Assembly: GCA_016939335.1 (NCBI GenBank) | Contig: JAFGHC010000033.1 | Location: 1 to 53,716 of the forward strand | Length of the DNA stretch: 53,716 nt | Origin: Candidatus Saganbacteria bacterium | GTDB taxonomy: Bacteria; Margulisbacteria; WOR-1; O2-12-FULL-45-9; XYB2-FULL-48-7 | Reading direction: 5' to 3' | In this document: one piece after another, positions 7,546 to 17,300 of the stretch | How the letters are laid out: the number at the start of each line of letters is the position of its first letter | How positions within the stretch are numbered: position 1 is the first letter of the stretch | Notes under the pieces: generated by a model | Seen by the model: only the letters and a program-made list of their open reading frames with translations | Database searches by the model: none | Told to the model about the DNA's origin: nothing | Made by a program: the position numbers and the translations under genes

Positions 7546-9878
7546 GAACAGCCACACCGAAGTTTTGCGTGGAGGTCGGCAAATTCGGCTTGATGAGCCA
7601 TCGAACGCCGGTCAGCCGGAGTCCGCTGGTCAAGCTGGCCGACGCCTTTGAGCTGAAGACCCCGCAGCGCCTGGCCCAGGTGCACGCCCTGCGGACCGGA
7701 ACAGCTGAAATGCGTGACAGCGAATCACGGCGACTGGCCGAGATCCTGGCCACGGGCAAAGAGATCACTTATCACGGCAACGGGATAATCGACGATCAAT
7801 TCACCGGGGATTTTGCCGCCGCCGGCCACGTGGCAAGGCTGGACCCGTCCGGGATCGGCTACACATCCTTCAGTATCGGTCCGTCTAACTTGAGAACGCT
7901 CCGGCGGAAGCATGATGAAATCGTTTTTGAAGGCGAGCCGCTCACGCGCGCCCAACTGTGGACGGAGATCGCCGACCGCCTGCGCACCCTGCGGTCGGGC
8001 TACCGCGGCCGGCTCGGCTTTGAGAACGAGGCTTACCAGCCGCGGGTCGCGCACGTGTTCGAGCCGGATTTCCTGACGGAGTTCTTCACCCGTCATCCCG
8101 ACACCCTCTTCCTGCTCGACCTCGCTCACGCCCGCGTCACCGCCAACTCCCTGGTGCTTGACCCGCTCGAATACTTCCGCGCCCTGCCGCTGAATAAGAT
8201 CGGTCATATACATTTGAGTCACCCCGCCTGGCTGATCGGCACCGGCCGGAACGAGCTTGCCTTACTTGACACGCACGAAGCCCCGCGCGAAGAGGACCTC
8301 GGCTACCTCGATCAGGTGCTCAGCCTGATGGGCCGGGTGCCGGAATATCTGACGATCGAATATTTCCGGAACGAGAGCCAGATGGTCGAGGCTTATCAGC
8401 GCGTCCGGCGGTTTTTCGAGCCGGCGCCAGGCAAAAGCCCGCTCGCCCGCGACTTCACCCTGCTGGAATTGAGCCTGCAGGCCGCGGAGGAGCGGATCGC
8501 CGCTCTGGGGCGCTACGACCGCGAACGGATCGCCGCGATCAACCGGGAACATATGACGGCCAAACAAGAAGCGATCTTCCAACGCTTGCTCGAAATTGAG
8601 GATAAACGCGGTCTTGTGACCGATTCTCCCAAAAACGTGGCGCTCCACACCACCAATGTCTTCACGGCGTACATTCAAGCCACGACCGCAACCTATGAGG
8701 ACCTGGCGGCGTCAAAAGATCATCATCAACTGGAAAGGTTATGCCTCTGCCAGGACCGTAAGAGGGTGGAAGCCAATCTGTCGCGGCTGAAAGCCAGCCT
8801 GACCCGCTACGCGCCGTCCATCTGGCATTTGCTCATCAGCCGCCACGACGACGGCAAAGTCATCAGCGCCCCGCTTCATGAACGCGAAACCGGAGCGCTG
8901 GACAGAAAATTCGGACTGCTGGACAAGCCGGCTTTCGCACGGTTAACCGCCAAAGAAAAAATCCTGCTGGCCGAACTGATGGAACACCATACCAATCTCG
9001 GGACCACTTATGTCGGAGATAATTCGATGCTGATCTTTAAAGAGGTCTTTGGCTGCCCGCGCCTGAGAAAGCTGCTGGAAGGGCCGAAAGGCAAGATCGA
9101 CCTTGCGGCGGTCCGAACGCTCCTGGATCTGTGGGCGGCTTTTACCTGCCTCGACGCCAGCGGATTGGGCCCGAAAGGGATGCTGACCAATTCCCGCCTG
9201 GAATACTATTATCAAACGACTGCTGATTTTTACGATGTCTTCGAAAGGAACGCGACCAATTATATTGCTGCGCTGACCGAAATAGAAACTTACGCTCAAG
9301 GCAGTTTCCTGGCGCGCTTGTGCGAGATCATGGTCTCTTTTGATGCCAACGGCGACAGCAAAGTCCTGCCCTGGGAAAAGGACCTTTCCCATTTTAGCTT
9401 CTATCTGCAAAATATTGAGGCCGCCCTGGCCGGGCTGACGACCCGGGGAGAGATCACCGGCGCCGATTGGGAAGAACTGCGGAATACGTTTCACCAGATC
9501 ATTGAATTGCCCTATATCGCGTCCTGGTATAGCATCGCCTGGTCTAACCCCGGGGTAGATAAAAATTCCCCGCAGGCCGACGCCACGCTCTATGACGGCT
9601 TCCTGAAATATTTGATGCTACTTAACAAAGCGGGGCGCGGCTGCCGGGAAATCTGCGTGATCAAAGGCAAAGGCGCAGAGGTCATCCGCTCGGCGGATGC
9701 GCTCGACGACTTTCTGCCGCAGCTCCGCCCGGTGATCGACCGGGCCCGGGGCTTAATCACCGAGACGGGAAAGACCTATTTTGCCGACGGCAGCGGGCGG
9801 GCGATCGGCCGCAGTCCGGTCATGTTCCGGCAGGGAACGACGCTGTTCGTCGACCTGTCGCCGGCCAGGCCGGCCTGA
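7542..9878 (+). CDS. DUF692/MNIO-like TIM barrel fused to an HD-like domain
   Basis: A 778-aa fusion. Residues about 5-285 follow the order of conserved residues of the DUF692 family (multinuclear non-heme iron oxidative enzymes such as MbnB and TglH): His78 in EITYHGNG, Glu161-Asn162 in LGFENEAYQP, Asp193 and His196 in LLDLAHARVTA, His222/His224 in GHIHLSHPAW, Asp243 and His245 in LLDTHEAP, Glu273 in LTIEYF. A sugar-phosphate isomerase of the xylose-isomerase-like superfamily is the alternative reading. Residues about 330-760 are helical and carry an HD-like set: His435-Asp436 (SRHDDGK), His482-His483 (MEHHTNLG), Asp538 (TCLDAS). The start is GTG 7542, overlapping the epimerase stop, with GGAGAGG upstream; ATG 7509 lies inside the epimerase gene and is less likely. 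No candidate RiPP precursor was identified beside it. Confidence 0.65.
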   Translation: MRTATPKFCVEVGKFGLMSHRTPVSRSPLVKLADAFELKTPQRLAQVHALRTGTAEMRDSESRRLAEILATGKEITYHGNGIIDDQFTGDFAAAGHVARLDPSGIGYTSFSIGPSNLRTLRRKHDEIVFEGEPLTRAQLWTEIADRLRTLRSGYRGRLGFENEAYQPRVAHVFEPDFLTEFFTRHPDTLFLLDLAHARVTANSLVLDPLEYFRALPLNKIGHIHLSHPAWLIGTGRNELALLDTHEAPREEDLGYLDQVLSLMGRVPEYLTIEYFRNESQMVEAYQRVRRFFEPAPGKSPLARDFTLLELSLQAAEERIAALGRYDRERIAAINREHMTAKQEAIFQRLLEIEDKRGLVTDSPKNVALHTTNVFTAYIQATTATYEDLAASKDHHQLERLCLCQDRKRVEANLSRLKASLTRYAPSIWHLLISRHDDGKVISAPLHERETGALDRKFGLLDKPAFARLTAKEKILLAELMEHHTNLGTTYVGDNSMLIFKEVFGCPRLRKLLEGPKGKIDLAAVRTLLDLWAAFTCLDASGLGPKGMLTNSRLEYYYQTTADFYDVFERNATNYIAALTEIETYAQGSFLARLCEIMVSFDANGDSKVLPWEKDLSHFSFYLQNIEAALAGLTTRGEITGADWEELRNTFHQIIELPYIASWYSIAWSNPGVDKNSPQADATLYDGFLKYLMLLNKAGRGCREICVIKGKGAEVIRSADALDDFLPQLRPVIDRARGLITETGKTYFADGSGRAIGRSPVMFRQGTTLFVDLSPARPA

Positions 9879-9900
9879 CCCAAAGTTACGGAAAATAAAC

Positions 9901-9928
9901 TGAAATTTTACAAACGGACCGTTGATAA
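9901..9928 (+). promoter_or_regulatory. Sigma-28-like promoter (TGAAATTT-N12-GTTGATAA)
   Basis: Copy 5 of 14. Perfect -35; the -10 has T in place of the usual C (TGATAA). It lies 42 bases before the start at 9971. Confidence 0.75.
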
Positions 9929-9970
9929 TAAGGCGGAACCGGAAACGGCCAAGAAAGGGGAATGATCTTT

Positions 9971-11257
9971 ATGGCAGGGACAGCAATGATCATGGCGGGG
10001 GGCTTTGGGGAAAGGATGCTACCGCTGACCACCCACATACCCAAACCGCTCCTGCCGCTCTGCAACAAGGCCCCGATCGTCCAAGCCATCGAACAGATCC
10101 ACACCAGCGCCGGCGTCAACCGCTTTTACGTTAAAATACACCATCTGGCGGGAATGGTCCAGTCCAGCCTCGGCTACGGCAACCAGTTCGGCGAAGACGT
10201 CCGCATCAACTATCTGGTCGAAAATCCCCAGCTCTACACGGCGGGCGGGGTCAGGCGGATGTTCCATGATTTCAAATTGCCGGCCGATCGTCCTTTCTGG
10301 GTCTTGAGCGGCGATATTTTCAGCCCGGAGACCGACCTGGGAGAGATGGCCGAAGCCCACGCACGGGCCTGCAAGTCCAACCCGAAAATCCTGGGGACCA
10401 TCTCATTGAAGCTGCTGCCCGTTGACGACGTGGTCGGGCGGTTCGGGGTGGCCGTGGTCAACAAAGACGGGCTGATAACCGAATTCACCGAAAAACCGAA
10501 GGACAGCATGGATGCCGGGGGAAATCTCATTTCCGGCCGAGAGAAAGCGCTGAAGATTCTCGAACGGATCGAAAATGAAGAGATCAGGCGGCTTAACGAT
10601 GAGGCCAAAACCCCTCTCCTGCCGGTCAACGCTTCACATTATCTGTTCCAGGGCGGCCTGTTCGATCAGGTCGAACAAACCAGGGACGATACGCAGTGGG
10701 ACTTTGGCTCTCATGTTTTTCCGCTGATCCTGGGCCGGCTGAACTCATATTTGTTAAAAGCGCCGTGGAGCGATGTCGGTTATCCGGAAGACTACTGGCG
10801 GGCGCAATGGTATTTCATGCGGGTGGCCAACAGTTCGCTGGCCGGCCAGTTCATCAAGAATTGGGGGCACATCGGACAGGGCGGCAATCGCGACGAGCAC
10901 ACCAACCAGAACATGAGGAATGTGGTGATCGGCAACAATGTCCGGCTGGAAAATTGCAATTTGGACCACGCCGTGATCGGCGAAGGATGTCATCTGAAGA
11001 ATGTGACGGTCAAGGGGAGCGTCCTCCTGCCTTATACTTATGTTAATTTGCGCGGCCAGCAGCCGGTCGGACTGATCGAGAACAGCGTGGTCGGCGGCCG
11101 GTTGTTCGGCGGAACTTTCATCGATCGCCTCTCGATGCCGCCGACGGCCGACGGCATCAGCCGCCAGCTGGCGGTCCCCGACCGCAACGGGCAAATAACG
11201 ATCCAAAGCCTTAACGTCGACGACAAAGACATTAGCGATGCTATGAGAGTCGCCTGA
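9971..11257 (+). CDS. NDP-sugar pyrophosphorylase with C-terminal left-handed beta-helix
   Basis: A 428-aa NTP_transferase protein. The signature is largely intact: MAGGFGERMLPLTTHIPKPL followed by LPLCNKAPI, with Gly-rich loop, Arg and PKPLLP lysine. Further on are FWVLSGDIFS (catalytic Asp), TEFTEKPKD, and APWSDVGYPEDYWRAQWY, as in GlgC and mannose-1-phosphate guanylyltransferase-like enzymes. The last 120 residues have hexapeptide-type repeats (NVVIGNNVRLENCNLDHAVI). The start is ATG 9971 because AAGGGG sits about nine bases upstream; ATG 9962 would be within two bases of it. It has its own promoter. Of the three tandem beta-helix copies, it is the one most likely to be active. Confidence 0.85.
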   Translation: MAGTAMIMAGGFGERMLPLTTHIPKPLLPLCNKAPIVQAIEQIHTSAGVNRFYVKIHHLAGMVQSSLGYGNQFGEDVRINYLVENPQLYTAGGVRRMFHDFKLPADRPFWVLSGDIFSPETDLGEMAEAHARACKSNPKILGTISLKLLPVDDVVGRFGVAVVNKDGLITEFTEKPKDSMDAGGNLISGREKALKILERIENEEIRRLNDEAKTPLLPVNASHYLFQGGLFDQVEQTRDDTQWDFGSHVFPLILGRLNSYLLKAPWSDVGYPEDYWRAQWYFMRVANSSLAGQFIKNWGHIGQGGNRDEHTNQNMRNVVIGNNVRLENCNLDHAVIGEGCHLKNVTVKGSVLLPYTYVNLRGQQPVGLIENSVVGGRLFGGTFIDRLSMPPTADGISRQLAVPDRNGQITIQSLNVDDKDISDAMRVA

Positions 11258-11264
11258 CCGGCCG

Positions 11265-11282
11265 CCCCCCCCCAAAAAAAAA
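11265..11282 (+). repeat. Homopolymer pair C9A9 between two transcription units
   Basis: Nine C followed by nine A directly between a gene end (11257) and the next promoter (-35 at 11294). No hairpin precedes the A run. Such runs are slippage-prone; it may also be an assembly weak point. Confidence 0.8.
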
Positions 11283-11293
11283 TTTGGCTAAAG

Positions 11294-11321
11294 TGAAATT
11301 TCTGCCATTTCCTGCCGAAAT
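11294..11321 (+). promoter_or_regulatory. Sigma-28-like promoter (TGAAATTT-N12-GCCGAAAT)
   Basis: Copy 6 of 14. Perfect -35, one mismatch in the -10 (CGAAAT). It lies 53 bases before the start at 11375, with AAGGGAGAG as ribosome site. Confidence 0.75.
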
Positions 11322-11374
11322 AGTATTAGGAGTGATAATGTTATCAATCGGACTAAGAAGGGAGAGCCAGTAAT

Positions 11375-12856
11375 ATGCCGAGCGCTATATTACCATCCAG
11401 GTGCGCGATCATGATGGCGCAGGGGTCCGCCACCCGTCTCTCGCCGGGGACCTGGTATAGAACCAAGGCCGTCTGGCCGATGGTCGGGACGCCGATGATC
11501 AGAAGGATCACCGATCACCTGTATCGGCCGCAGGGCTTCACCGACATCGCCATCAAGACCGCTCTCTTCCAGGGGCAGATCAAACAGCAATTTGATCGTG
11601 CCATTACTCCTATTCCGGAGGGAATGAAAGTGGAATTCTGTCTAGGCGAAGAAACCGACAATTATCTCAAGAAGACCAATACAGCGGCCGGCGCCCTGCT
11701 GGCCTATAAACAGCGCTGGAATATCTCCAGCATGGCTTCACTGGCCGGCGTTCCGAACAGTTCGGCTTTGCGCGACATCGCCGGGATCAAATATAAAGAA
11801 CTAAAAGCCAAGTTGAAAAAGGGGCCTTTGTCCGACGCTGATAGAAAGGAGCTGGATACTTTGGTGAAAGCGGCCGCCGACTTTGTATGCACGATCAAGC
11901 CGCTTCATCCCAGCAACGCTGCCGCCAAACCATTTCTGGTAACTGGCGTTGATGCCCTGACCACGGCCGATGTTGACGCCCTGGCCGCCTTCTACCTGGA
12001 TAAGAGCAGCAAGCCGCATCATGCGGAGGCCCTGGGCGCCATCCTGATCAAAGAATTCCCGCGCGGCGCTCAAGAGGCAGTGACGAATTACGGAGTCGTC
12101 CTGATGAAAGACCCCGTCGTCACCGGTTTCGAAGAAAAGTCAGACAGGCCGAAAGCTCACCACACGCCTCTTAATGACGGGACGACCAAAGTGTCCTTCC
12201 TGGTCAACCCCCAGCTTTATTATTTTGATCCGGCCGTGCTGGCGGTCGTCGAACTGCTGGAGAATAACGGCGAGACCACCGGCTTCAGCCCGGACTGGGG
12301 CAACGACATCCTGCCGATCCTGGCCAAATCGGGCCAGTTGCTTGGGAAGATCATGGGCGAGAATGAATACTGGAATGACGTTGGCGATTACGGGACCTTC
12401 CTGGATACCACGCAGGATATACTGAGAGGCAGTGTTAAAATCCCGATCAATGGGACACTCTGGGGGAAAGGTGGCGGCTGGAACGCGGGAGCGAACCTGG
12501 AGGGGGACCCTTGTTTCGAGGGAAATCTTTATCTGGGGCCGGGCGCCAAGATCGCCCGTACCGCACAGATCAAAAACTCGGTGATCGAAGCGGGAGCCGA
12601 GGTCGCCGGGCAGGTCGAGGGAAGCGTGATCTTTGGCGCCGCGGTGATCCCGCCCCAAGCGAAGATAATCAACAGCATTGTCCACGAAGGGGTAATTCTG
12701 CCTCCCGTACCGCTGAAAGTCGAAAATCAGGTCCTGATTGCGCACGATGAAATAATTTTAAGCACTGACATACCTTATGATTATGATGGGGGGATCAAAA
12801 GACCGAAGAACGCCAAACCGGGAGCGCCGGTCAGGGCAAATTTCCCAAACATCTAA
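11375..12856 (+). CDS. NDP-sugar pyrophosphorylase homologue with altered signature
   Basis: A 493-aa NTP_transferase-like protein with a C-terminal beta-helix. The signature reads MMAQGSATRLSPGTWYRTKA followed by VWPMVGTPMI. The loop keeps G-x-x-T-R-L-x-P, but the usual P-K before the phosphate site is T-K and the G-K-P is G-T-P. An insertion of about 100 mostly helical residues (about 110-210) separates the two halves of the catalytic domain. YWNDVGDYGTFLD and the hexapeptide tail (PGAKIARTAQIKNSVIEAGA) are family-typical. It is the first gene of a two-gene unit with the 12879 gene. It may be a divergent enzyme or a regulatory subunit paired with a catalytic partner, as GMPPA is with GMPPB. 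Confidence 0.78.
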   Translation: MPSAILPSRCAIMMAQGSATRLSPGTWYRTKAVWPMVGTPMIRRITDHLYRPQGFTDIAIKTALFQGQIKQQFDRAITPIPEGMKVEFCLGEETDNYLKKTNTAAGALLAYKQRWNISSMASLAGVPNSSALRDIAGIKYKELKAKLKKGPLSDADRKELDTLVKAAADFVCTIKPLHPSNAAAKPFLVTGVDALTTADVDALAAFYLDKSSKPHHAEALGAILIKEFPRGAQEAVTNYGVVLMKDPVVTGFEEKSDRPKAHHTPLNDGTTKVSFLVNPQLYYFDPAVLAVVELLENNGETTGFSPDWGNDILPILAKSGQLLGKIMGENEYWNDVGDYGTFLDTTQDILRGSVKIPINGTLWGKGGGWNAGANLEGDPCFEGNLYLGPGAKIARTAQIKNSVIEAGAEVAGQVEGSVIFGAAVIPPQAKIINSIVHEGVILPPVPLKVENQVLIAHDEIILSTDIPYDYDGGIKRPKNAKPGAPVRANFPNI

Positions 12857-12878
12857 AAATGAAAAGGGGGGATAAAAC

Positions 12879-14225
12879 ATGTCCGGTATGAGGGTCCCGG
12901 CAACAATAAATCAAGCGATCGTGATGGCCGCGGGCAAGGGGCCGAGGATGGGCATGCTTTCTTCCTTCGCCCTGCGTGATCATGAAGGCAATATGTCGCC
13001 CTGTACCCTTCCGATCGGCGGCCGCCGGATCATCAACCGGGTCATCGACCAGGCGGCCCATGCCAACGTAAACAATATTTCCGTCGTCAGCCACCACCTG
13101 GCCGGCGACGTCATTGCCGGCATCGGCCATGGCCATATCTTTGATAACAGCGAGAAACTGGTGATCCGCCACGTCGTCACTCCCAAATTTTATACATACA
13201 AATTAAGCATCGTGGAGGCTTTACGGCTCAACCCTTTTCCCGCAGACGAGCCGTTCTGGCTGCTGGGCGGCACGGCGCTGCATCCCCGCGCCGACCTGGA
13301 CGCCATGCGGGACGCGTTCGCCACTGCCCTGGCCAAAAATCAAAACCTGCTGGGCTGTCTCGGATTCGTGTTAAGGCCGGCGCACAAAGCCCTGGGCCGG
13401 TTCGGGATCGCGGTGCTGGATAAGCACAATTACGTCACGAAATTCATCGAAAAACCGGCCAACGAATCGGTCATCCGGGAAACGGTTGCGCTAAGCAAAA
13501 ATGCCGGGAACGAAACTGTCAATACGGCCTCAGAAAAATACGGCGACGCGCTGCTGCCCGTTTTTACTTCTTACGCTCTGATGTTTCTCGATGCTTTCGA
13601 ACAGACGGAAGGCGACAGCGACCATTCCTTTGGCGGAGAGATCTTCGCGCACCTGCCTTCTTCTCTCATCTATGGGCATATCATGCCAGAGCAGATCATG
13701 GGAAGAAAAATAAATGAAGAATTCTTTCACCTGGCCACGCCGCGCGATTACTGGCTGGCCCAGTGGCGGTTTCTGCGCGTGGCCATCAATCAGGTGCGCG
13801 GAATCTTCGACCAGTCAATCAATTCCTGGGTCGGCCGGGATGTCGTAATCCGTTCCGGCGCGCAGGTCACGAATTCCGTGATCGGCGACCGCGTTTATAT
13901 CGGGCCCGGCGCGGTGCTGAATGGCGCGATCGTCGGCACAGGCTCAAAAGTTTTGAGCACCGAAATCATCGATTCGGTCCTTTTGCCCTATACCTACGTT
14001 AACGATACCCTTTACACCACCAGGGTGAAAGCGATCACCGCCAGCGTGGCCGGCGGCCGGACCACCGGCGGCACGTTCATCGACGGCTATACGCTGAACG
14101 GGATGGACTCTCTGGACAACATGTTCGCGGTTCCGGCCAAAGACACGCTGATCAAGCCGACCCCCCTTGGCTTGAGCGACGCTGACCTGGCCGAAGCCGA
14201 GGAAGTAAAGAAGGACGTCTTTTAA
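12879..14225 (+). CDS. NDP-sugar pyrophosphorylase homologue with degenerate signature, probable pseudoenzyme
   Basis: A 448-aa protein clearly homologous to the one at 9971 (shared FGIAVLDK, TKFIEKPAN, ATPRDYWLAQWRFLRVA and a beta-helix with DSVLLPYTYVN). Its N-terminal signature is badly altered: MAAGKGPRMGMLSSFALRDH, then NMSPCTLPIGGRRIINRVID. The Gly-Thr-Arg is Gly-Pro-Arg, the segment with P-x-T is lost, and no P-K lysine remains. I infer weak or no catalysis and a possible regulatory or scaffold role. AAAAGGGGGG is a strong ribosome site before ATG 12879, and the gap to the previous gene is 22 bases, so the two are co-translated. A moderate alternative is a changed substrate rather than loss of activity. 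Confidence 0.75.
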   Translation: MSGMRVPATINQAIVMAAGKGPRMGMLSSFALRDHEGNMSPCTLPIGGRRIINRVIDQAAHANVNNISVVSHHLAGDVIAGIGHGHIFDNSEKLVIRHVVTPKFYTYKLSIVEALRLNPFPADEPFWLLGGTALHPRADLDAMRDAFATALAKNQNLLGCLGFVLRPAHKALGRFGIAVLDKHNYVTKFIEKPANESVIRETVALSKNAGNETVNTASEKYGDALLPVFTSYALMFLDAFEQTEGDSDHSFGGEIFAHLPSSLIYGHIMPEQIMGRKINEEFFHLATPRDYWLAQWRFLRVAINQVRGIFDQSINSWVGRDVVIRSGAQVTNSVIGDRVYIGPGAVLNGAIVGTGSKVLSTEIIDSVLLPYTYVNDTLYTTRVKAITASVAGGRTTGGTFIDGYTLNGMDSLDNMFAVPAKDTLIKPTPLGLSDADLAEAEEVKKDVF

Positions 14226-14311
14226 GTCCCCCCGTTTTCCGACGAGAAAATCCGGTCCGCCGCCCCGGCAGAAGGGCGGCCTCCCTTTCCCCGGGAATTC
14301 CACTAAAACCC

Positions 14312-14339
14312 TGAAATTTCTCCCCATTTTTGTCGATAT
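14312..14339 (+). promoter_or_regulatory. Sigma-28-like promoter (TGAAATTT-N12-GTCGATAT)
   Basis: Copy 7 of 14, among the best matches. The -10 runs on into TATATA. It lies 44 bases before the start at 14384. Confidence 0.85.
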
Positions 14340-14383
14340 ATATACGGAAGGGATGGTGAGCAAGATTCCCGAGAGGAAAATAT

Positions 14384-17300
14384 ATGGTTTACCGGTTAAA
14401 CAACGATCACAGATTATTTGATCTCCCGCGGCTGGCCGGGCCGCTTTGCCCGCCGCCCAACCGCGCCAGGTTGACCGCCGGGCAAAACATATTTTCGCGG
14501 CCGATCACGGCGGGCCCCATGCGGCCGCCGATCGTTCTGGTCGCTCCGGAAAGCCTGCTCCCCGCCGAGCGTCAACTGTCTCCGGCAATTATGCCCGCCC
14601 GGATCAGCTACCGGCCCAAACCCCGCCCGATCATGAAACTGGCGGCCGCAGCCGCCGGGGGCGCCGCGCTTCTGCTCCTCCCCGCCACCGCTCTCGCCGG
14701 CACCGGCCTGTTCGCTGCCACCGCTTCGCTCTTTGCCAGCATGGGACCGGCCGGCTGGATCGGCGCGGCGGCCGGCGCCTACCTGACCGGCAAACTGCTG
14801 ATCGGCAAATACCGCGAGGTCCAGCCGGCCAATTACCGGTCGAAGAACATGAAGCTCAACGTCGGCAATCCGACCCTGCGCAAACTGTTCAAGACCCTGG
14901 TCCTGCCGGCCTGGGGCGCCACGATGATTTTCGGCGGTCTGCTCTCTTACGCGCAGGTGATCGAAGGCGGGATCGGCATCTTTTCTTTGGGCCTCTGCGG
15001 CCTGGTGGCGGCCAAGCCGCTGATCACGATGCTTTTCCGCGCCGGCCGCGACATCAAGCAGGCGATCGAGTTCTGGAGAAGGGGTGTCCAGCGCCACCTG
15101 CCGAAACACAGCCTGATCGCCGAACTGGCAACTGATCTTATGGGCGCTCCCGCCTGGCTCGCTACCGTGGCTGTCGAAGTCCTCTTGGGCAAAACTTATG
15201 CCACGCAGACGATCGCGATGCTGCTCGATCTCCCGGGCCAACTGGTCGCCACCGTCACTTCGCTCGCCGGCTGGCTGCACATGGCTGAATACGTGCTGGC
15301 GGCCGGCGTGATCGTCGGCGCCGCCCGCTACCTTTACGGCTGGACCAAAGCCGTATTAGCCAAATTCCCCGACGAACTCCCGGCGCGCGCAACTTCTTCT
15401 CTCCGGTGGGGGGCGTGCGGCGCGCTCGCCGGCGCCGCGATCTTCCTGCTTAACCCGGGCCAGGTGGTCGCTAATCTTATAACCTTCGCCGTCACCCTCG
15501 CTTTCTCGCACATCACGATCCACTCGCTCCTCTCCCAGGAGGGCGGCATCAGGCAGGCGGCCAAGAAACAGCCGGTTTTCGATCTTGAGTCGCTCATCGC
15601 CGACGTGCGCGGCGCACGGGGAGCGACCCGCACGGTCTTAAGGCCGGCCATGGGTGACAGTATGATAGATTCTTGGATCTCGGGTTATCTCATGATGATC
15701 ATGTCCGAAGGCGCCAACTGGGTGCTTAAAGGGGTCGATGGAACAACTAACACAACCACCATCCTGCAGAAATCCCAGGAGATGATCGAACGCCTGCTCA
15801 AACGGGATGGGGCGATCATCAGGAAGATTATCAAAGACGGCTATACCAGCGTGAAAGCGGCCGCTTCGGCCCGGGAATCGGAAGACCGGCTGGCGGAAGT
15901 TTTTGACAATCTCGCCCGCCTGCTTGAAGACCCAACTTATCCGGAAGCTGGCGGCCATCCGCTCGCCTGGGGCGATCTGAAGACCCGGTCAGGCCTCTCA
16001 TACCTGAAAGACGGCGTTTTCTGCGCCGGGATGCCCGACGGCTCCGCTCCGAACGGGCGCGGCGACCAGGACGTGCGCGTGCACGGCGAACATATCCGCT
16101 TCACCGCCCGGATCTTCCGGGAAAAGGCCCGCCGGCTGCGCGCCCATCAGGTCAAGAACGCATCGCTCAAATCACAGCAGGGCAAAGACATCGACAAGCT
16201 GGAAGCGGCTTACCGGCGGGCCCATCCGCTGATCGATTCCCATCCCCGCTGTTTCTGGACGACCTTCTGGACCACATCGATGCCCGACCCTAACAACGTC
16301 AAGCAGTCGGGAGTCGACGAATTCCTGCAGATGCAGGCCGATTTCGTCGGCGTCTTTGATGTGGTGGTGATGACGGCCGACGGGCGGATACACGATTGGC
16401 CGGTCCCGCTGACGGTGGTCAAGGACTTCAAGCCGGACCACAAAAGCCTCCGGGCGCTCGACAGCCGCGAAGAGCTGGACGAGTACCTCTGCGTCGGCTG
16501 GTACCAGCGGGCGGTCCACGACATCGGCAATTCGCTCTGCCCGATCGCTTATATCGACAACTCGGCGCATTACAACAAATACAAACGCTTGCACGACAGC
16601 GGCGTGATCACCGACGGGGAGTTCCTCCATCTCTATCCCACCGCTGAGGTCACCCGGGTGCCGACCCTGAAAAGCGAGCCGCAGCTCGACGAGTATGGCG
16701 GGCAAGGTCTCTTTGAAGAGCAGGAATTCTACGATGTCGTCTACAAGAACGGCGCCCGCCTGCGGGTCTTCGCCGACGGCAGCCATAAGACTATCGGCGC
16801 AACAAGTTGCCCGCTGCCGCCCGACGCCCCCGCCCTGCTGATGCTGCCGGGAACGGAACGCCATAATTTTGTCGCGCGAACGCTGCGGGCCAATCGCGAC
16901 GGCGACATTTTCCGCGGTATCGCGCTGAACGGCGAGATCAGGAATTGCCTGGCCGACGGGACGGTCCCTCATCCGTTCGGCGGCAATTTTACCGACAACA
17001 AATACCTGATGCCGCGCTGGCACTTCATGTACCCGACCGAATATTTCAGCATCAGCGACGCCGACCAGACCGACATCATCGTCAGCAATCTGCGGCTCTT
17101 CCACACCCGCAAGGCCCCCCACCTGCGGGTCATGTTCACGCGGCCGCGGCGGGAAGAGCTCCCCTTCTCCGCCGACATGCTGGAAAAGCCGGAGGACTCG
17201 CTCCTCGAGGTCGGGATCGCCACCGGCTGGATGACGCTCAAGATCAAGCTGACGGAGAAAAACGCGGCGGGCAAGAACAAGATGCTCTACGTCCCGCTCA

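Noticed and set aside
14226-14311. Terminator after the third nucleotidyltransferase
   Set aside because: CCGCCC and GGGCGG can pair but no T run follows, so it is not called.
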